Below the pieces are notes generated by a model. It had not been told where the DNA came from and did no database searches. It worked only from the letters and a program-made list of their open reading frames with translations. A stretch of 64,000 bases of DNA, from positions 1,685,629 through 1,749,628 of the forward strand of contig PJRA01000509.1 in NCBI GenBank assembly GCA_016987375.1, given 5' to 3'. The DNA comes from Brachionus koreanus. Its lineage: Eukaryota; Rotifera; Eurotatoria; Ploima; Brachionidae. The position numbers and the translations under genes are program-made. How positions within the stretch are numbered: the first letter of the stretch is position 1; every line of letters starts with the position of its first letter. Positions 25,533-40,021 of the stretch are shown in pieces.

Positions 25533-28241
25533 TTATTTGAAAAAAAATAAAATTTTAAGTGCTCAAATTAAGAACTTTTCTTCAAACATAATTATGCAAC
25601 ACGGTAAAAAAAAATATAATTTTGTTTCGAAAATTTTAATTTATTTAGGTTTTAAATTTAAGTTTATTATCTAAATTGTTTGAATTTACTAAGTTATTGC
25701 ACCGAAATGTGATTCACCATTTTTTTTTGATAAATTTATTTTTTCTCTCTATTCTAAATAAAAATGAATAAAAGACTTTTTTTTAAATAATTATGAAAAA
25801 TTCAAACACTTAAAAAAAATAATAAAATAAATGAAAAAGGCCGAGCAACTTTGTCTCAATTTGATATTGACTTAACCTTACCTCTTACAAAAAAAATTTT
25901 CTTTTGACGAAATTTTCAATTACAATTTTGCTCTAGTTGAGTTGTAAATTAAAAAAGCTTAATTTATTGTATTGTAAATGCTTGAGCTGGTTGTGAGGCT
26001 TTAGCTTGGTTTTTAGAGCTTTTGTTTAAAAATAGCTTAAGTGTATCCGCACGAGATTTAGGTTTTTTTTTACTTCAATTTTACAAATTAGCTTGGCAAA
26101 CATTAGTTTAACAAGATTTGTTATATTTATAGGTGCATATCATACGTGTGTTTTATCTTATGGTTAAATCAAGCATAAATATTGTCAAAAAAGTCTTTTA
26201 TCTTATAAATAATGTAAACAAGGCCTTTGAGACAAATTTATTTAAAGCAAGGATGTCCAAATTGATGGTTCTATGACTGAATAGTTTTTAAATTAAAAAA
26301 TTACTAGAAAGTTTCTTTAATCGAAAAATAATAATCGCTTATTTTTTCGGTATTTTCTCTAATTATATTAGGAAATTTTTAATATAAAAAATTTTCTATT
26401 TAAACGTTCATTTAATGCATTATTGCCGTTTATATTAAATTAAATGAAATTATTCTTAATTGCTATTATGAAATAAATGGAATTGTGAGTTATTTTTTGA
26501 TTGAATTTTTTTTGATTATCAAATTTTATTTTATCAAATTAATTACTTTTTTTTAATAAATTTTAAAAATCCTGACCATTTTAAAACTAGCCTTATTTTG
26601 CTCATATGCAGAGATTTATTATTACAATAGAAACAAAATATGGCTAATTTTTAATTATACATATTAATTAAATTCTTCTTTTTATCTAAAAATGGACCCA
26701 GTGAGACTGAGGCAAATTAGATTAAAAAAATCATTAAACGAAGCAATTTTAATATTTCACACATTTTAAAATAATGAAATAAAATTACTCATATTTTAGA
26801 AGCTTTTTTGATAAAAGCTTTCAAATTTTTCATTTTTTAAAAGTAAAATTCATATTTGACAAAATTACTTGTCTAGTCGAAGCGATAAATTACTTGTGCT
26901 AACAAAGAAAATTTTGATAAATTTTAAAATAGGTTAATAAATTCAATGTGTTTAAGTTTTTATTTATATTTTTTAATTACATTTCTTTATTTAAATAAAC
27001 CTTTATAGGCGAACAAATATTTAATTGTTTAACATGTTTTCGAAATTCAAGCATTCTCAAATTAAAACTTTTATTTTTTTAAATGATTTATTTTCTATTA
27101 AATAATTTCATATAGTTGATTAATTGATAAAAAAAGATAAATATTTTTAATTTCATATTATTTTGATTTTTGGTGTGTTTTTTTCTGGAACAGTTTCTTC
27201 ATCCAATTTCTGGAAGCTACAAAATCTTGAAAAGAACAAATATACAAATTTGCATTTCCAATTAAAATTCATTGATATATATTAAAACGAGGGACAAAAA
27301 TAAAATTTTTCTAATATTAAAATGAATAAAAATGCAATATTCGTCAATAAAAAATATTTTAGTGGTAGTAAGTTGATCTGCAACTCGGAAAAATACCCGA
27401 GCAGAGCTCTAGTTAGTTATAGCAGTCGATTCTATTTTCACAAGCCATGCATCTCGTTTCGACTTAAAAATATTCAACGTTTTTGCGCTAACTATTTTGG
27501 GTTTTTTTTTTAATTTTTTTTCTTCGTAACATACACCTTCAAATATTTAAAGCTATTTTGTATTCAAATGCTCATTATTAATGTTTCTGTTATTTCCTTA
27601 TTTTAAAATTTTTGATTTAATCAATTTTATAAATAGTTTCAATCCTAAGACAAAATTAGTTTGTATAAGTACAAATAAAAGCAAATTTAAAAGCAATATT
27701 GTTTCTCAGTTCTCATTTTCTCAGTTGAAATCCCCCTCCTTATAATTCACCCCTCAATTTGAAAAGTTGTTTTCTTTAAGTAAAACAAATTTAAATACAT
27801 TGAATATTAAAAGATTAATCACCATTTAACTTGTGGTATTTTTTTGGAATCTTAATTTTAAAAGAAAAAGTCTTAGTTAGTATCTAAAAAAAAACATAAA
27901 TGAATAAGTTTTCTATTTTCTATTAAATTTTATATTAAAACTGTCTTTTTAAAAAAACTTTGTTCTAATTTGAATTAAGATACGATCTATCTAATAACCG
28001 TAAATCTTTAAAGATTTTTTAATTAATAACTTTGCCTCATTCTATTTCAGGAAGTTGTCATTTTTTATACCTATATCTCGGGATTTTTTAGAAAATAGAT
28101 TTAACTTTTGTAAATATTTATGTCGCCTAATCAAAAGATCTGTTTTTCAGTTCAAAAAAATTTTTTATGGATCATTTTCTATTCAATTAATTTTGTTATC
28201 ATTTTTATACATTTGTTACCTTATCCATGCGGAGCATCTTT
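25533..28241. other. Intergenic, AT-rich, ending at an assembly gap
   Basis: No gene can be supported. A less AT-rich patch at about 27335-27500 contains a 63-codon frame from an ATG at 27322 on the plus strand, without similarity or splice context. Just before the gap, 28050-28241 is also open in one frame behind a possible TTTCAG acceptor at 28050, so an exon running into the missing sequence is possible but unproven. Confidence 0.4.
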
Positions 28242-28656
28242 NNNNNNNNNNNNNNNNNNNNNNNNNNNNNNNNNNNNNNNNNNNNNNNNNNNNNNNNNNN
28301 NNNNNNNNNNNNNNNNNNNNNNNNNNNNNNNNNNNNNNNNNNNNNNNNNNNNNNNNNNNNNNNNNNNNNNNNNNNNNNNNNNNNNNNNNNNNNNNNNNNN
28401 NNNNNNNNNNNNNNNNNNNNNNNNNNNNNNNNNNNNNNNNNNNNNNNNNNNNNNNNNNNNNNNNNNNNNNNNNNNNNNNNNNNNNNNNNNNNNNNNNNNN
28501 NNNNNNNNNNNNNNNNNNNNNNNNNNNNNNNNNNNNNNNNNNNNNNNNNNNNNNNNNNNNNNNNNNNNNNNNNNNNNNNNNNNNNNNNNNNNNNNNNNNN
28601 NNNNNNNNNNNNNNNNNNNNNNNNNNNNNNNNNNNNNNNNNNNNNNNNNNNNNNNN
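28242..28656. other. Assembly gap (415 N)
   Basis: A run of 415 undetermined bases. Any open reading frame drawn through it is an artefact. The size may be an estimate from read pairs. Confidence 0.99.
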
Positions 28657-29170
28657 TAACATGGCGAAGATTTTTTCTCCAGTACAACCTTTGTAAAAAA
28701 AAAAAGTATTTTATAAAAATAGTTGTGAATAAATGAAATTTTGTTTAGCAATTAATTTTTGTAAATAAAGAACTGAGAAAAATTCTTTTTTTAAAAAAAA
28801 TATATGTGTAATATTTTATGTAAAAAAAATAATTTCAGAATTATCTATTTAAGAAGCAGATTTTAATTGTAAAAATTTTTTTTATTTCCTAAAATGATTA
28901 AATTCAAGATCTTATGTAATAAACTAAACAAAAAGCTAATTTCAACTAATTTTGTTGGATTTAAAATTTTCAAAATCATTTTCCTGCTTTTTAACTTAAA
29001 AATATTATCTCTTGCTTATCTTATTTTTATTAAAGCCTTAAACTTGATTTTTAACAGATTTGTTATGTAAAACCCTTGAGGTAATTATTTCTTTATACAG
29101 ATGTTACATCGAACTATTAGATTGATATAAATTCTCTCATCATTATTACTTAAACAAAACATTATTTTAA

Positions 29171-29515
29171 ATGAATTTTTATCTTCTTATAGTTATTTCA
29201 TGCTTTATCGTTAATAAAGCACATCTTGAAATTTGCGGACGTCGGCAATTTAATCCTAAATTTGAACAATGCTGTCGAGGTGTAGTTCAGTCTTCTTTTG
29301 GAAACAAAAAATGTTGTGGTTTTAACGTATTTGATCCATGGTTTGAGCAATGTTGCTTGGATACTATTTTAAAAAAAGATATCATAAAAAATCGATGCTG
29401 TGGTAGAAGACAGTACAACCCCTCGTTTGAAATTTGCTGTTTTGGACGTATATATTCTAAGTTTGACGCTAAATATTGTCCCAACAAGTATAACCCATTT
29501 GGAATCTTTAAATAG
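29171..29515 (+). CDS. Small secreted galaxin-like cysteine-rich protein
   Basis: A single-exon frame of 114 codons from ATG to TAG, with AATAAA at 29561-29566. An N-terminal hydrophobic segment (about residues 1-18) is a good signal peptide. The mature part consists of three tandem repeats of about 25-30 residues with the pattern C(C)G-x3-[YF][ND]P-x2-[FE]-x-CC-x-G, the di-cysteine repeat seen in galaxins and galaxin-like proteins. Galaxins were first known from coral skeletal matrix, but the repeat is found widely in secreted animal proteins, so a role in mineralisation should not be assumed. It is much shorter than typical galaxins. A few hundred bases upstream is an assembly gap, so additional 5' exons cannot be fully excluded, although the signal peptide argues that the start is right. 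Confidence 0.8.
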   Translation: MNFYLLIVISCFIVNKAHLEICGRRQFNPKFEQCCRGVVQSSFGNKKCCGFNVFDPWFEQCCLDTILKKDIIKNRCCGRRQYNPSFEICCFGRIYSKFDAKYCPNKYNPFGIFK

Positions 29516-29705
29516 ACTATGAATTTTCAAGATTTTAAAAATTTTAAAGTTATATAATTCAATAAAGTTTTATTTAGATTTTTTAAAAATAAAATGGAAG
29601 AATTCACCGGATTTTACTGATTAAAAATCATTTAACAAGACTTGTTTTAGCATCTACTAAAAGAATCGCTGTATTGTAGTGCCTAAAGCCAAAAAAATAA
29701 TACTA

Positions 29706-31629
29706 TTATAAAATTATTTTATCAATTAAATACATATTTCCGTAATATACATGCAGAAAAAATAGGAGAAATGAAGTAATGAAACTCAACGAGCCAACTA
29801 TTATGTAAGCCCATGCCATGAAATAGCATTTTCCACCCAGCCAAGACACATTAGCCAGAATAATATATTTTCTTCCATCAAATTGCTTCACCATATATCC
29901 TAAAAATTGAGTATTAATTAACTAAATAATTATGTTATTTTTTTAAACAAACTATAATCGATGTCAATAAAATAGCTTCCTTTAGGCAATTTCATTATTC
30001 GAATTTCTTCAGGTTTAAAGAATTTTTTTAACGCCAAATCTAAATTTGAATTGTTTAAAAATGAGATTGATGAAGAATCATTTTTTTCAAATTTTTTTAA
30101 AAAATAGTAAATAAGCGCATTTTTATTATCAATTTTGTGAGCTAGTTTTTGATTTTCTTCCAAAAGTATTCGCCCGTAAAGTTTTCGAAAAGAGGGAAAA
30201 TCAGCTGTGCGCATCCACACCATTAAGTCTTCCATGTTATGATCAGATGACATATTATTATTCCATATACGAGGTCTTATTGAATTTGTTGCTTTTGAAA
30301 CTTAAAAACAAATTTATTTTATCTATTTTTTCTAGCATTATTAAAAATTAAAAAAATATCCTAATTAAAAAAACTTTGATTCAAAAGTGAATAAAATAAA
30401 TTAATTAAATTAAGTATGTATTAAGTTAAATTCAAATTTTTTATTTTTTTTTAAATAAAAGAGCTATCGCATTTTTTACAAACAAAATTAATTAGAATTT
30501 AAAAAAATTACTTTGTAAATTTGAAAATTTGTATTTTCTATCTGTATCCCAAGCTAAATTCTCTTTGGAAATGTTAAGTTGAATAGATTTGTTTGTAATT
30601 TTATTTATATAAAAAATTCTAAAAGTATCTATAGAAAAATTAGAAGTTAAGTCAAAAAATTTTTGATAAATAATTACCATTAAAGACACTATTTGCAATA
30701 ACTCCACATGGTTCATAAGCATACTTTTTCTCATTTTCGCTTTTATACCGAAACGGTTCACACTCAGCTGCCAAATTTTTATTTGAATTTTTTCCAAAAA
30801 ATTGGTTTGTGTCCACTGACTTTACATATTGCCTAATGTTCTGAAAATAATTTTCAAGCATGTAGTAAACATAAAGGGTTTCATTTTGAAAATATTCCTC
30901 GTAAAAGTAAATACGGCAAGTGCAGTGATAGAAAATATTGTTCAAAAGTTGATAATGACAGCTATAACTTAGATTTTTGGAATCTAAACAATCCGTATAA
31001 TCATATTTAGCTTCGTATATCTATTAAAAAAATCTATTTTATAAATAATAATAATTCACAAAGATTATATGTTTACATTATTTGAATTGAAATATAAAAT
31101 AATTCCTAATGGTAAAAAAATAATTGAGCATATCAAAAAAAGATTGATTACAAATTTTGGAGTTAGAAGCGGTTTCCAAGCTTTATTTAAATAAAAAAAA
31201 ATAAAATAAAAATTAAAATATTGAACAGATCAAATTTACCATATAGATTTTGCTGGTAAAAACCTCTTTCTTCAAAAAACTGATTTTATCAATAAAAATT
31301 TAGATGTTTAAATAAATTTTACCTAAAGGCTTATTCAAGTATTTATTATTTTGATCTGTATTTAGATCATTGTCGAATAAATTGTCCCTAGATTTTTTTA
31401 AATCTGGCTCTGCGAATTTAAATTTTGCTAAAAAATAATTTTTAAAGTTGATTTGAAAACCTTTTTCATTTTTGATTGAAGTTTCCTGTATAAAACTAGT
31501 TTCTTTAACTGTAGATAGCAATGATTCGATCTGGCCATCGGAATTTGAATCGCTTTTGTTCGAGTTATTTCGTCTTCGTGCAAATTGAAGCCTATTTTCA
31601 TCCATTTGGCTAGTAAGTCTTTTACTCAT
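29706..31629 (-). CDS. TMEM30: CDC50/TMEM30 family protein, P4-ATPase flippase subunit
   Basis: Six minus-strand exons: 31323-31629, 31077-31180, 30678-31020, 30512-30628, 29953-30300 and 29706-29899, in phase and GT-AG, giving about 470 residues. CDC50 proteins are the obligate beta subunits of phospholipid flippases, needed for their exit from the ER and for lipid transport. Evidence: the AWKPLLTPKF motif followed by a membrane segment in exon 2, a Cys-rich ectodomain with YFQNIRQYVKS, the family block AAECEPFR ... PCGVIANSVFND in exon 3 and the exon 3/4 junction, DLMVWMRTADFPSFRKLY in exon 5, FDGRKYI, and a C-terminal membrane segment after WLGGKCYF. The hydrophilic N-terminal region of about 110 residues is longer than the roughly 50 usual in animals. 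Which flippase it partners cannot be told. Confidence 0.95.
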
Positions 31630-33238
31630 TTATGTTAGTTCTTACGAGCCAATTTCATATTTTTCAAAAATTTTATTTTTCCAAATTTTGCTTGAATTAC
31701 TAAATGCATGTAATTTAAAAGATTTGTCAAAATAAATCTAAAATTTATTTTAGATTTTATAGCTTTTTTATTTTACTTTAATTATATATAAAAAAATAAC
31801 TAATACATTTAAATTAACGAATTCATTTCATAATTTATGTCTGATGTTTTAGGCAAATTTTCTAAGTTTCTTTTTTCAAATAAGACATTTATGTGAGGCA
31901 TACTCATTCTAATTTAAAAGTTAAAAGTTTATTTTTTATGCAAAAACTATTCTAAATAATTTATTTCGGAAGTATTTTTTTTTAATCTAAACGAAAATTT
32001 ATTTTGAAATATTTAATAATTTTAGCTAAGTATAATTTTTTATAAAACTTCAGATTTCAAATTTAATTAAAACATTTTGCTTTGCCGTAATTACTCTCAT
32101 TTAAAATAATTTATTTATATGATTCATTTTTTAAATTCTTTTAGCGATTTACAGTTTTATTTAATTATGTCCCAAGAATTGAAAATGTTTTATGTGTTTA
32201 CTTTTGCTGTTCTAGCAATATATTTAACAAAATATGATTTTAGTTAGATAAATTAAAAGATTTTATTTTTTTGTATTCTGATATTTTTTTTAATCAATCC
32301 GAAAAATTTGTTTCAATTTTTAATATTGTTTAATAATTTTCATAGAGTTTAAACCTTAAATTTAAATGAAAATAAAAATGTATCAATCAAGTTCTTAAAA
32401 ATATCACTAATTTTTAAATACAAGCTATATAATAGTTATTTTCATGAGTAAACTATTCAAGATTAATGATGAATTTAATCTAAGTATTTTTTTTAAACAA
32501 ATATATATCACATAATCATGTTTTCAATCTAAAAAGTCTATGTTAAAAAAGCGACAATAAAGCTTTATTATATTTTATCTTATTTCGAGCTTATGATGAA
32601 ATTTTGAGTAAAAATTTAATATCAAACAAAAACACTGATATTTCCTAGTGATAATTTGGCTTTATTAATTATGCAAAATAGATCAAAAAGATTTATTCTA
32701 ATGATAATAGAACAAATGTTTATTTTATACCATGTTTATGACTCGTTAATTTTGGAAAAAAATAATAATCGCTTACTTACAATTCAGAAAATTCTTAACG
32801 GATTTAAAATTTCTGTTCTCTGCAAAAAAGATAAAATTAAAGAAAAATTTTTGAATTGACCTAAAATTTACATTGTTTTTTTAACATTAAGATTGAAAAA
32901 TAAAAAAAAACTATCATTCATCCATTAGTAATTATTACTTAATTTAACTAAGGTTCCCATCTGTGAATGTTCGACAAAAAAAATAAGAATATTTGAAAGA
33001 TATCAAATTCGGTTTGAATCATTTTCATTAGATGCGCCAAAAATTTTTGGTAAGTCTTTATTAAAAATTTAAAAATAACCTAATGGGATCAAATCTAAAC
33101 TTTAGAAAACTATTTTTTTTTCATTTTTAAATAAATTTTATTTAAAATTTATACATAAAATACATTTTAGTTGATTAGATTCTAAACGATTTGAGGTTAG
33201 TTTTAAACAAAACTAAACAAAAAACAGCAAAAACATTT

Positions 33239-33443
33239 TTAACACTAGAAGCACCAAGCATTTTTTCAGGTTTTTTTAATTCATAAATATTTTATAAAAA
33301 AACTAAAATAATTTAATAAAGTAATATCATTTTTTAAAGAAATTTAAATTTTACATAATTCAAAAAAGATATATTTATTTGAAAAAATTCATTCAAAAGA
33401 TATGAAGATTTAAAAATTTTTCAAACGAGTCATCTAGTGTTAA
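33239..33443. mobile_element. TTAA-flanked MITE, piggyBac-like ends
   Basis: A 205-bp segment bounded by TTAA on both sides. Left end 33239-33251 and the reverse complement of the right end 33431-33443 share TTAACACTAGA followed by G at position 13. TTAA as both target site and terminus, followed by CNCTAGA, is the pattern of piggyBac-type elements. The interior is AT-rich and non-coding. A related copy, in the opposite orientation and with one end lost, lies at about 41350-41508: the TIR continues with the same GCACCAAGCATTTTT sequence, and internal blocks also match. Confidence 0.75.
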
Positions 33444-34819
33444 AGTATGTACAATGTATGATTAATAAATTCAATTTATTTGCTTAAATTTAAATATTAT
33501 TTTGTACAAAAATAAAATATTTTAAGTAAAGAACATTATTTATTTTATTTTATTTTATTAAAAAATAATAAATATTAAATCAAACATAAAAGATTGGATA
33601 TTTGTTAAAATGTAAATTATGATCCAAAGCAATATGCTATAGAATAAATTAAGAGACAAATTAAAATTTTTAAAATTTGTATTTAATGAGCAAAACAACA
33701 AGTCGAAGTATAAGCAAAATCTTTTTGTGCAGATGTATTTGAAGCTAATTTCTAAGTTTTCTAGAGATAATTTTTTCCGCAGTTAATCAAATAGATATGA
33801 ATATTTAGTTTAAAAGACGAGGATTGATATTAAGACGCGTAAAAAGCTGTCAATACATGTCAAATGAGCAAAGACCAAATAGTTAATAATTGATAAAAAA
33901 ATAGCTTGCTTTATGCTTTTCTTGATTATTAATTCGACATAATTTTCCTAGTCTTATTCAGATGTATTGATTTATTAGGCAAGAAAAATAATGAGGCGAG
34001 CAATCAAGAACGGCAGAACTATAGCCAGGCAAGCATAAAGAAAATGCTATGCATTAGCATAGGAGAAGTAAAAGTAAATTAAGCTCGTTGAGTGTATAGA
34101 TAAGCGGAGAATGAGTAGAGTCGAGGGGGAGAAACTTGGCAGATGAAATGGCTTTTTTAGTGAAGCAAAATAATCAATATTAAATGCTGGTCTAATAAAT
34201 TATGTTCAATAAGGATTGGCGGTAAATTATTTTAAGCATAATAAATGCTAATTGATGCGAGAAGCCGTAAGGAAAACAAAAAACCGTAAAATTAAATTGA
34301 ACTCTTCATAAAAATCAATTCAAGTTTAGTTCAGCTTTTCGTATACATTGAAAAGAGAAAGTTTTAATTTATGCTCGAAAGAAATTATTCTGTTTGAATG
34401 CAAATGAGTGCAACATGATTAGGGCCTTGTTGATTTCGAAAGCCGTCGTCATTCTATGCTAGAAAGCCATTGAACATAATTTATTCGGCTCCAACTATTC
34501 CAAAACGAGTGTGCTTTTACTTAGTTGCGATTATGCATCGAATGGGGATTTAAACTAAGCCGAAATTTGAGCGAATCGCATCTTCTAACTGCAAGCTAAT
34601 GCGAAATTTCAATTTTTAAATAATAATAATTAATTTAATAGCAGTGCAATTTATGAATATTTGATAAAATAATAATGATAATTTTTTCTCCCTTTTTTTT
34701 TATATATTTTTTTTAATAATAATAAAATACGAATAAATTTTTATATCTTCTACTAAACATAAAAATACAGAACAGTCAGTTACTAATAATATCATAGCCC
34801 AAAAAAAAATGCACATATA

Positions 34820-35100
34820 TCATTTTGCCAATAACCGTTAAGACTCGTTCGTTTCCTGCTCCTTGTGGACACGATGTAAGCGATCAATTTATTCCGCGTC
34901 GCCCATTTTTTTCTCCAATTGATCCGATGCAGTGCCAACCGATTTCGAAAATAGCCGCTCACTAACACTCACTTACCAATCGACATTTAAGCTAACAAGT
35001 ACACGCAGCGTTTTCGATTGAATTTTTGGTCTTCACTTTGTTCCTAGAACTAGCTGCTTCAAAGCCCTACGAGTAACTATGTCTTTTCGGCGAGTAACTA
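34820..35100 (+). promoter_or_regulatory. Candidate promoter or 5' untranslated exon of G-alpha-q
   Basis: A block with markedly higher GC and several CpGs than the flanking AT-rich sequence, about 1.3-1.6 kb upstream of the G-alpha-q start codon on the same strand. It contains no convincing open frame, and a pair of CGAGTAACTA-like repeats closes it (about 35069-35102). The composition and position suggest a promoter or a non-coding first exon. This is inference only. Confidence 0.3.
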
Positions 35101-36414
35101 ATCAAAAAATATCTATGTTAAAATTATATCATTAATTCGTAATTATTATGAATACTAGTATTTTTTCTATATCAAATTTTAGATATTTGACCAAATTTTT
35201 AGCTAAATTAAGCAATCCTAATAATACACTATCAATTTACGTTCTTAGCTACTTTAAAAAAAAAAAGAAAAACCAAATTTGTATCTTTATTTACTTTGAC
35301 AAGCACAAATATTTGAAAATTTAGGAAAATTAGAAAAATTCTTTTTTTTTAATCTAATTTATTTTCGAAAAGTTTAAGTTTTTAAAAAAAAAATTTTATT
35401 TTTTTTTTTAAAAAAAAAATTTTATTTTTTTTTTATTTAAATTTTGTTTTCAATAAAAAAAAGTCCATTTCATAAGCAGAAGAAAATTTTGCAAGTCAAT
35501 CAAGTTTTTTTATTGACATTTCGAGGAAAATTCTATTAAGAGCGCATATGCCATAAGCTACTCAATCAGTCATCACTTAAAACATGTCGAACCAAAAAAA
35601 TTATTTTAGCAACGCTTAAATTAAATATTTATAAATCGATATATACTAAATTTATTTTTCCATGGTGTAAACTTAAAATTAAGAGCATATTTTTAAATTC
35701 GATTATGACAAAGAAAAATCTTGTGCTAATATTGAAAGGGAGGCTTTTGTTTTTTATTTTTTTTTTTAGATTATTTCTATTGGGAAAACAAAGGTCTTAA
35801 ATTAGATTTGAAAAAAAATTTCCAAATAAAATTTTCGATTTGATTTTGAGTAAATTTTAATAAAAGTGTTAAAGTCTACCATTTTTGACCAATTTAATGT
35901 AATCTTGTGCAAATAATACGCTTAAAATGTCGCTCTAGCTAAACAAATGTTTGCCGAGTATTGAAAATTTCTATCATTTTTTATTTTATTGCACAAGTCA
36001 ATTTTTTTTATTCAAAAATTCAAAAAATAATAAATAATTTTTTTTTATTTTTTTTAGAATTTAGATTTTTTTTGTTTTTATTAAAAGACTAAATTAAAAC
36101 GAAGGCAAATTAATTAATAATGGAACAATCGACCAAAATGATAATAAAAACATAATTTAGTACAAAAAACAATCGTACCATCCTAGCTTGAAAGTTTGAC
36201 TAGAATTGCATGAAAAGATTACAATGAGTAAAGATTTTTTTCTGTTATTCTCATTCAAAACGTTTAACAAATAATTAGAAAAAAATAATAATAATAAATT
36301 AATAAAGCTAGAAGACAAATAACATTTAATAGTCACAATAACTCCTCTAACAAAAATAATAATAATTATAATAATTCAATTAAATTTAATAATAAAGTAA
36401 AACTATTTCATAAA

Positions 36415-38007
<1,593 letters not shown>

Positions 38008-39674
38008 AAATTGAATCGTCTCTTATTATTTAGCTTAAAACTTTAATGGGTCAAAACTCCTATCCAATCTACAACAAATCATCAGTGCCAAGCTTTACGT
38101 TTGACCAAAACTAAAGTTGTATGAATAAATAACAGTCGTCTACCTGAAGGATATGCTATAAACTCGTTTATCTCTTTTTTTTTTTATATATATATAACTA
38201 ATTAAAACAAGTTTACGTTTGTGTGCTGTGGCTTACCGTAGAAAATTTTTTTAAAATATTGAATTTTTTTTCATGTTATTGTGTAGAGAGTACGTTTAAA
38301 CTTAAATACTAAGGAAAAATGCTCTTGAAAATATCGAAACTAGTCTTTCATTTCAATGAAATGAAACCAAATTGAGCATCTTCTTTTCACCTAGAGTCAA
38401 TCGAGTCATATTTTTCTTCTAAATTAGTCATTTTATTTGTATTTTTTTATTCATGGACTTTTTTTTTTGACGTAATTTATCATTTTTGTAATTGAATGAT
38501 GATGTTATTTAAAAATTCTAATCTTGTCGTATTTTCTTACTTTTCTTTACTTTTCTTTAAAGAAAATAAAATTTGTTTGCTGTTGCATTTTTCAAAATTT
38601 ACAACTTAATTTCATACTTTTTAATCTCAGACCATTTTAATTGTTAATGTTTATGACTTTTTTTTTTAAATTTTACTAAAATCTCTTAATTTTTGCTAAT
38701 GTGGTTAATGGATCATCATCATTGTTCTGTTTAATAATGAGTTTTTCAAACTCCAAGTGTCTAATGATTATTGTTTTGGGCGCTAAACGCGATGTGACCG
38801 AAAATTAAGATTTAAGACATGTTTTGGCTAACAAAAAAACCAAAGCATTTATTTCAAGGGACTATTTTTGCTTTTTTTCTCTTTTCAAGTAATATATAAA
38901 TAATTTTCTTCTTCTTTTTTTTTTTTATAAAACATCATTCAAAAAATAAAATAGACTTAATAAGAATTTTCGATTTTCCTTTCAAAGAATCTTTTTTTCG
39001 AATTTTCATTTTAAAAATTTTATTAAACTTACTTAAATTGTGTGCTAATAAAAATAAAAAAAATTAAAATATAAAATAATCTTTTTTTTACAAAATAAAT
39101 TCGTTTTGAACAATATTTAATCTTAAATATAACGTATCTAAGATACTTGTTTAAATATTACCACATTTTAAAAATTTTTAATTTTTTAATTATTCAAAAA
39201 AACTGATACATTTGTCTATAAGTAAAAAAATCTTATTGAAATTAGACGGAATAGAAATTATCCTATTATATTATTTAATTTAAGATTTATTTGGCATAAA
39301 ATCAAACTCAACTTTCAGCTTTAAAATGGAGAAAATTTAATGTTAATTTTCGAATTTTATTAATTTAAGAAGATTAGATTAATTCAAACATATAAGACTT
39401 GTCTAAATCTAGCCTAGCAGCATAAAATAAATCTACTATTCTTAAGAATTCAATAAAACTACAGTCTTTATAGTATGTTAATTTATATTAATGACTCAAA
39501 ATATTAAATTATTTTGTTTTTTTTCCTTATTTATATATGTAAATTAAAAAAAATACCAGCAAGTTTAACTTTTACACTTTAAGAGTTGTAAAAATTAGCA
39601 AGATTTGCTGACAATTTAATATTTGGTGAAAATGGATATTAGTTTTTTTTATAAGTCTTTAGACGCCAGGATGT
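38008..39674. other. G-alpha-q 3' UTR and intergenic DNA
   Basis: Starts with the 3' UTR of G-alpha-q (AATAAA near 38124) and continues as AT-rich DNA with T-rich runs. No coding frame, RNA gene or repeat was recognised before the transposon cluster that begins at about 39669. Confidence 0.5.
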
Positions 39675-40021
39675 TGGCATATTGAAGTTTATGATCAAAA
39701 TTTTATTTTCATGCTCAAATATAAATTATATAAATTTTTTACAAATTTCTAAGAAGTTTTTTAAATGAAAAATTAAATGCAGAAAAATGATTTCATGTTT
39801 AGCATAACATGTTAAACGATATCCATCTATTGTGCATAATTCTGCATTCAGAAATCTTTTGCAGAAACTTGCAGACATAAAAAATCAAGTTGAGCATTGA
39901 ATGTTTACTTTGAAAACATGCTTCTGCAATATAATTTTACTCAAAAATATTTTAAAATCTATCCTCAATGATAACTCTTGAGATTGATCATTTTTATTTG
40001 ATCATAAACTTCAATTTGCCA
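39675..40021. mobile_element. 347-bp MITE with 25-bp terminal inverted repeats and 6-bp TSD
   Basis: Left TIR 39675-39699 and right TIR 39997-40021 are reverse complements over 25 bp with a single mismatch (TGGCA, then A or T, then ATTGAAGTTTATGATCAAA). Immediately outside both ends is GGATGT (39669-39674 and 40022-40027), a perfect 6-bp target-site duplication. The interior is non-coding. The superfamily is not obvious: the 6-bp duplication argues against mariner (TA), piggyBac (TTAA) and hAT (8 bp). Confidence 0.85.

Larger units (their letters stand above)
31630..36414. other. Divergent intergenic region between CDC50 and G-alpha-q
   Basis: 4.8 kb between two divergently transcribed genes. 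31630-33200 and 35130-36414 are featureless AT-rich DNA. A TTAA-flanked inverted-repeat element is at 33239-33443. From about 33700 to 35100 the base composition is clearly less AT-biased; the patch at 34820-35100 is the strongest candidate for the promoter or an untranslated first exon of G-alpha-q. A duplicated A/T block of about 26 bp occurs at 35381-35434. No ORF here looks real. Confidence 0.5.

Noticed and set aside
27322..27513. 63-codon frame from an ATG in a less AT-rich patch
   Set aside because: Composition is mildly suggestive, but the sequence resembles nothing I know and ends in a Phe run from a T tract; left as part of the intergenic description.
28055..28751. Six overlapping open frames on both strands
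   Set aside because: They run through the run of N and exist only because undetermined codons are not stops.
32656..32859. 67-codon plus-strand frame
   Set aside because: Starts at TTG, is AT-rich and Lys/Ile/Asn-dominated like random AT-rich frames, and has no recognisable similarity.
35381..35434. Duplicated A-run/T-run block of about 26 bp
   Set aside because: A simple low-complexity duplication, common in such AT-rich DNA and prone to sequencing error.
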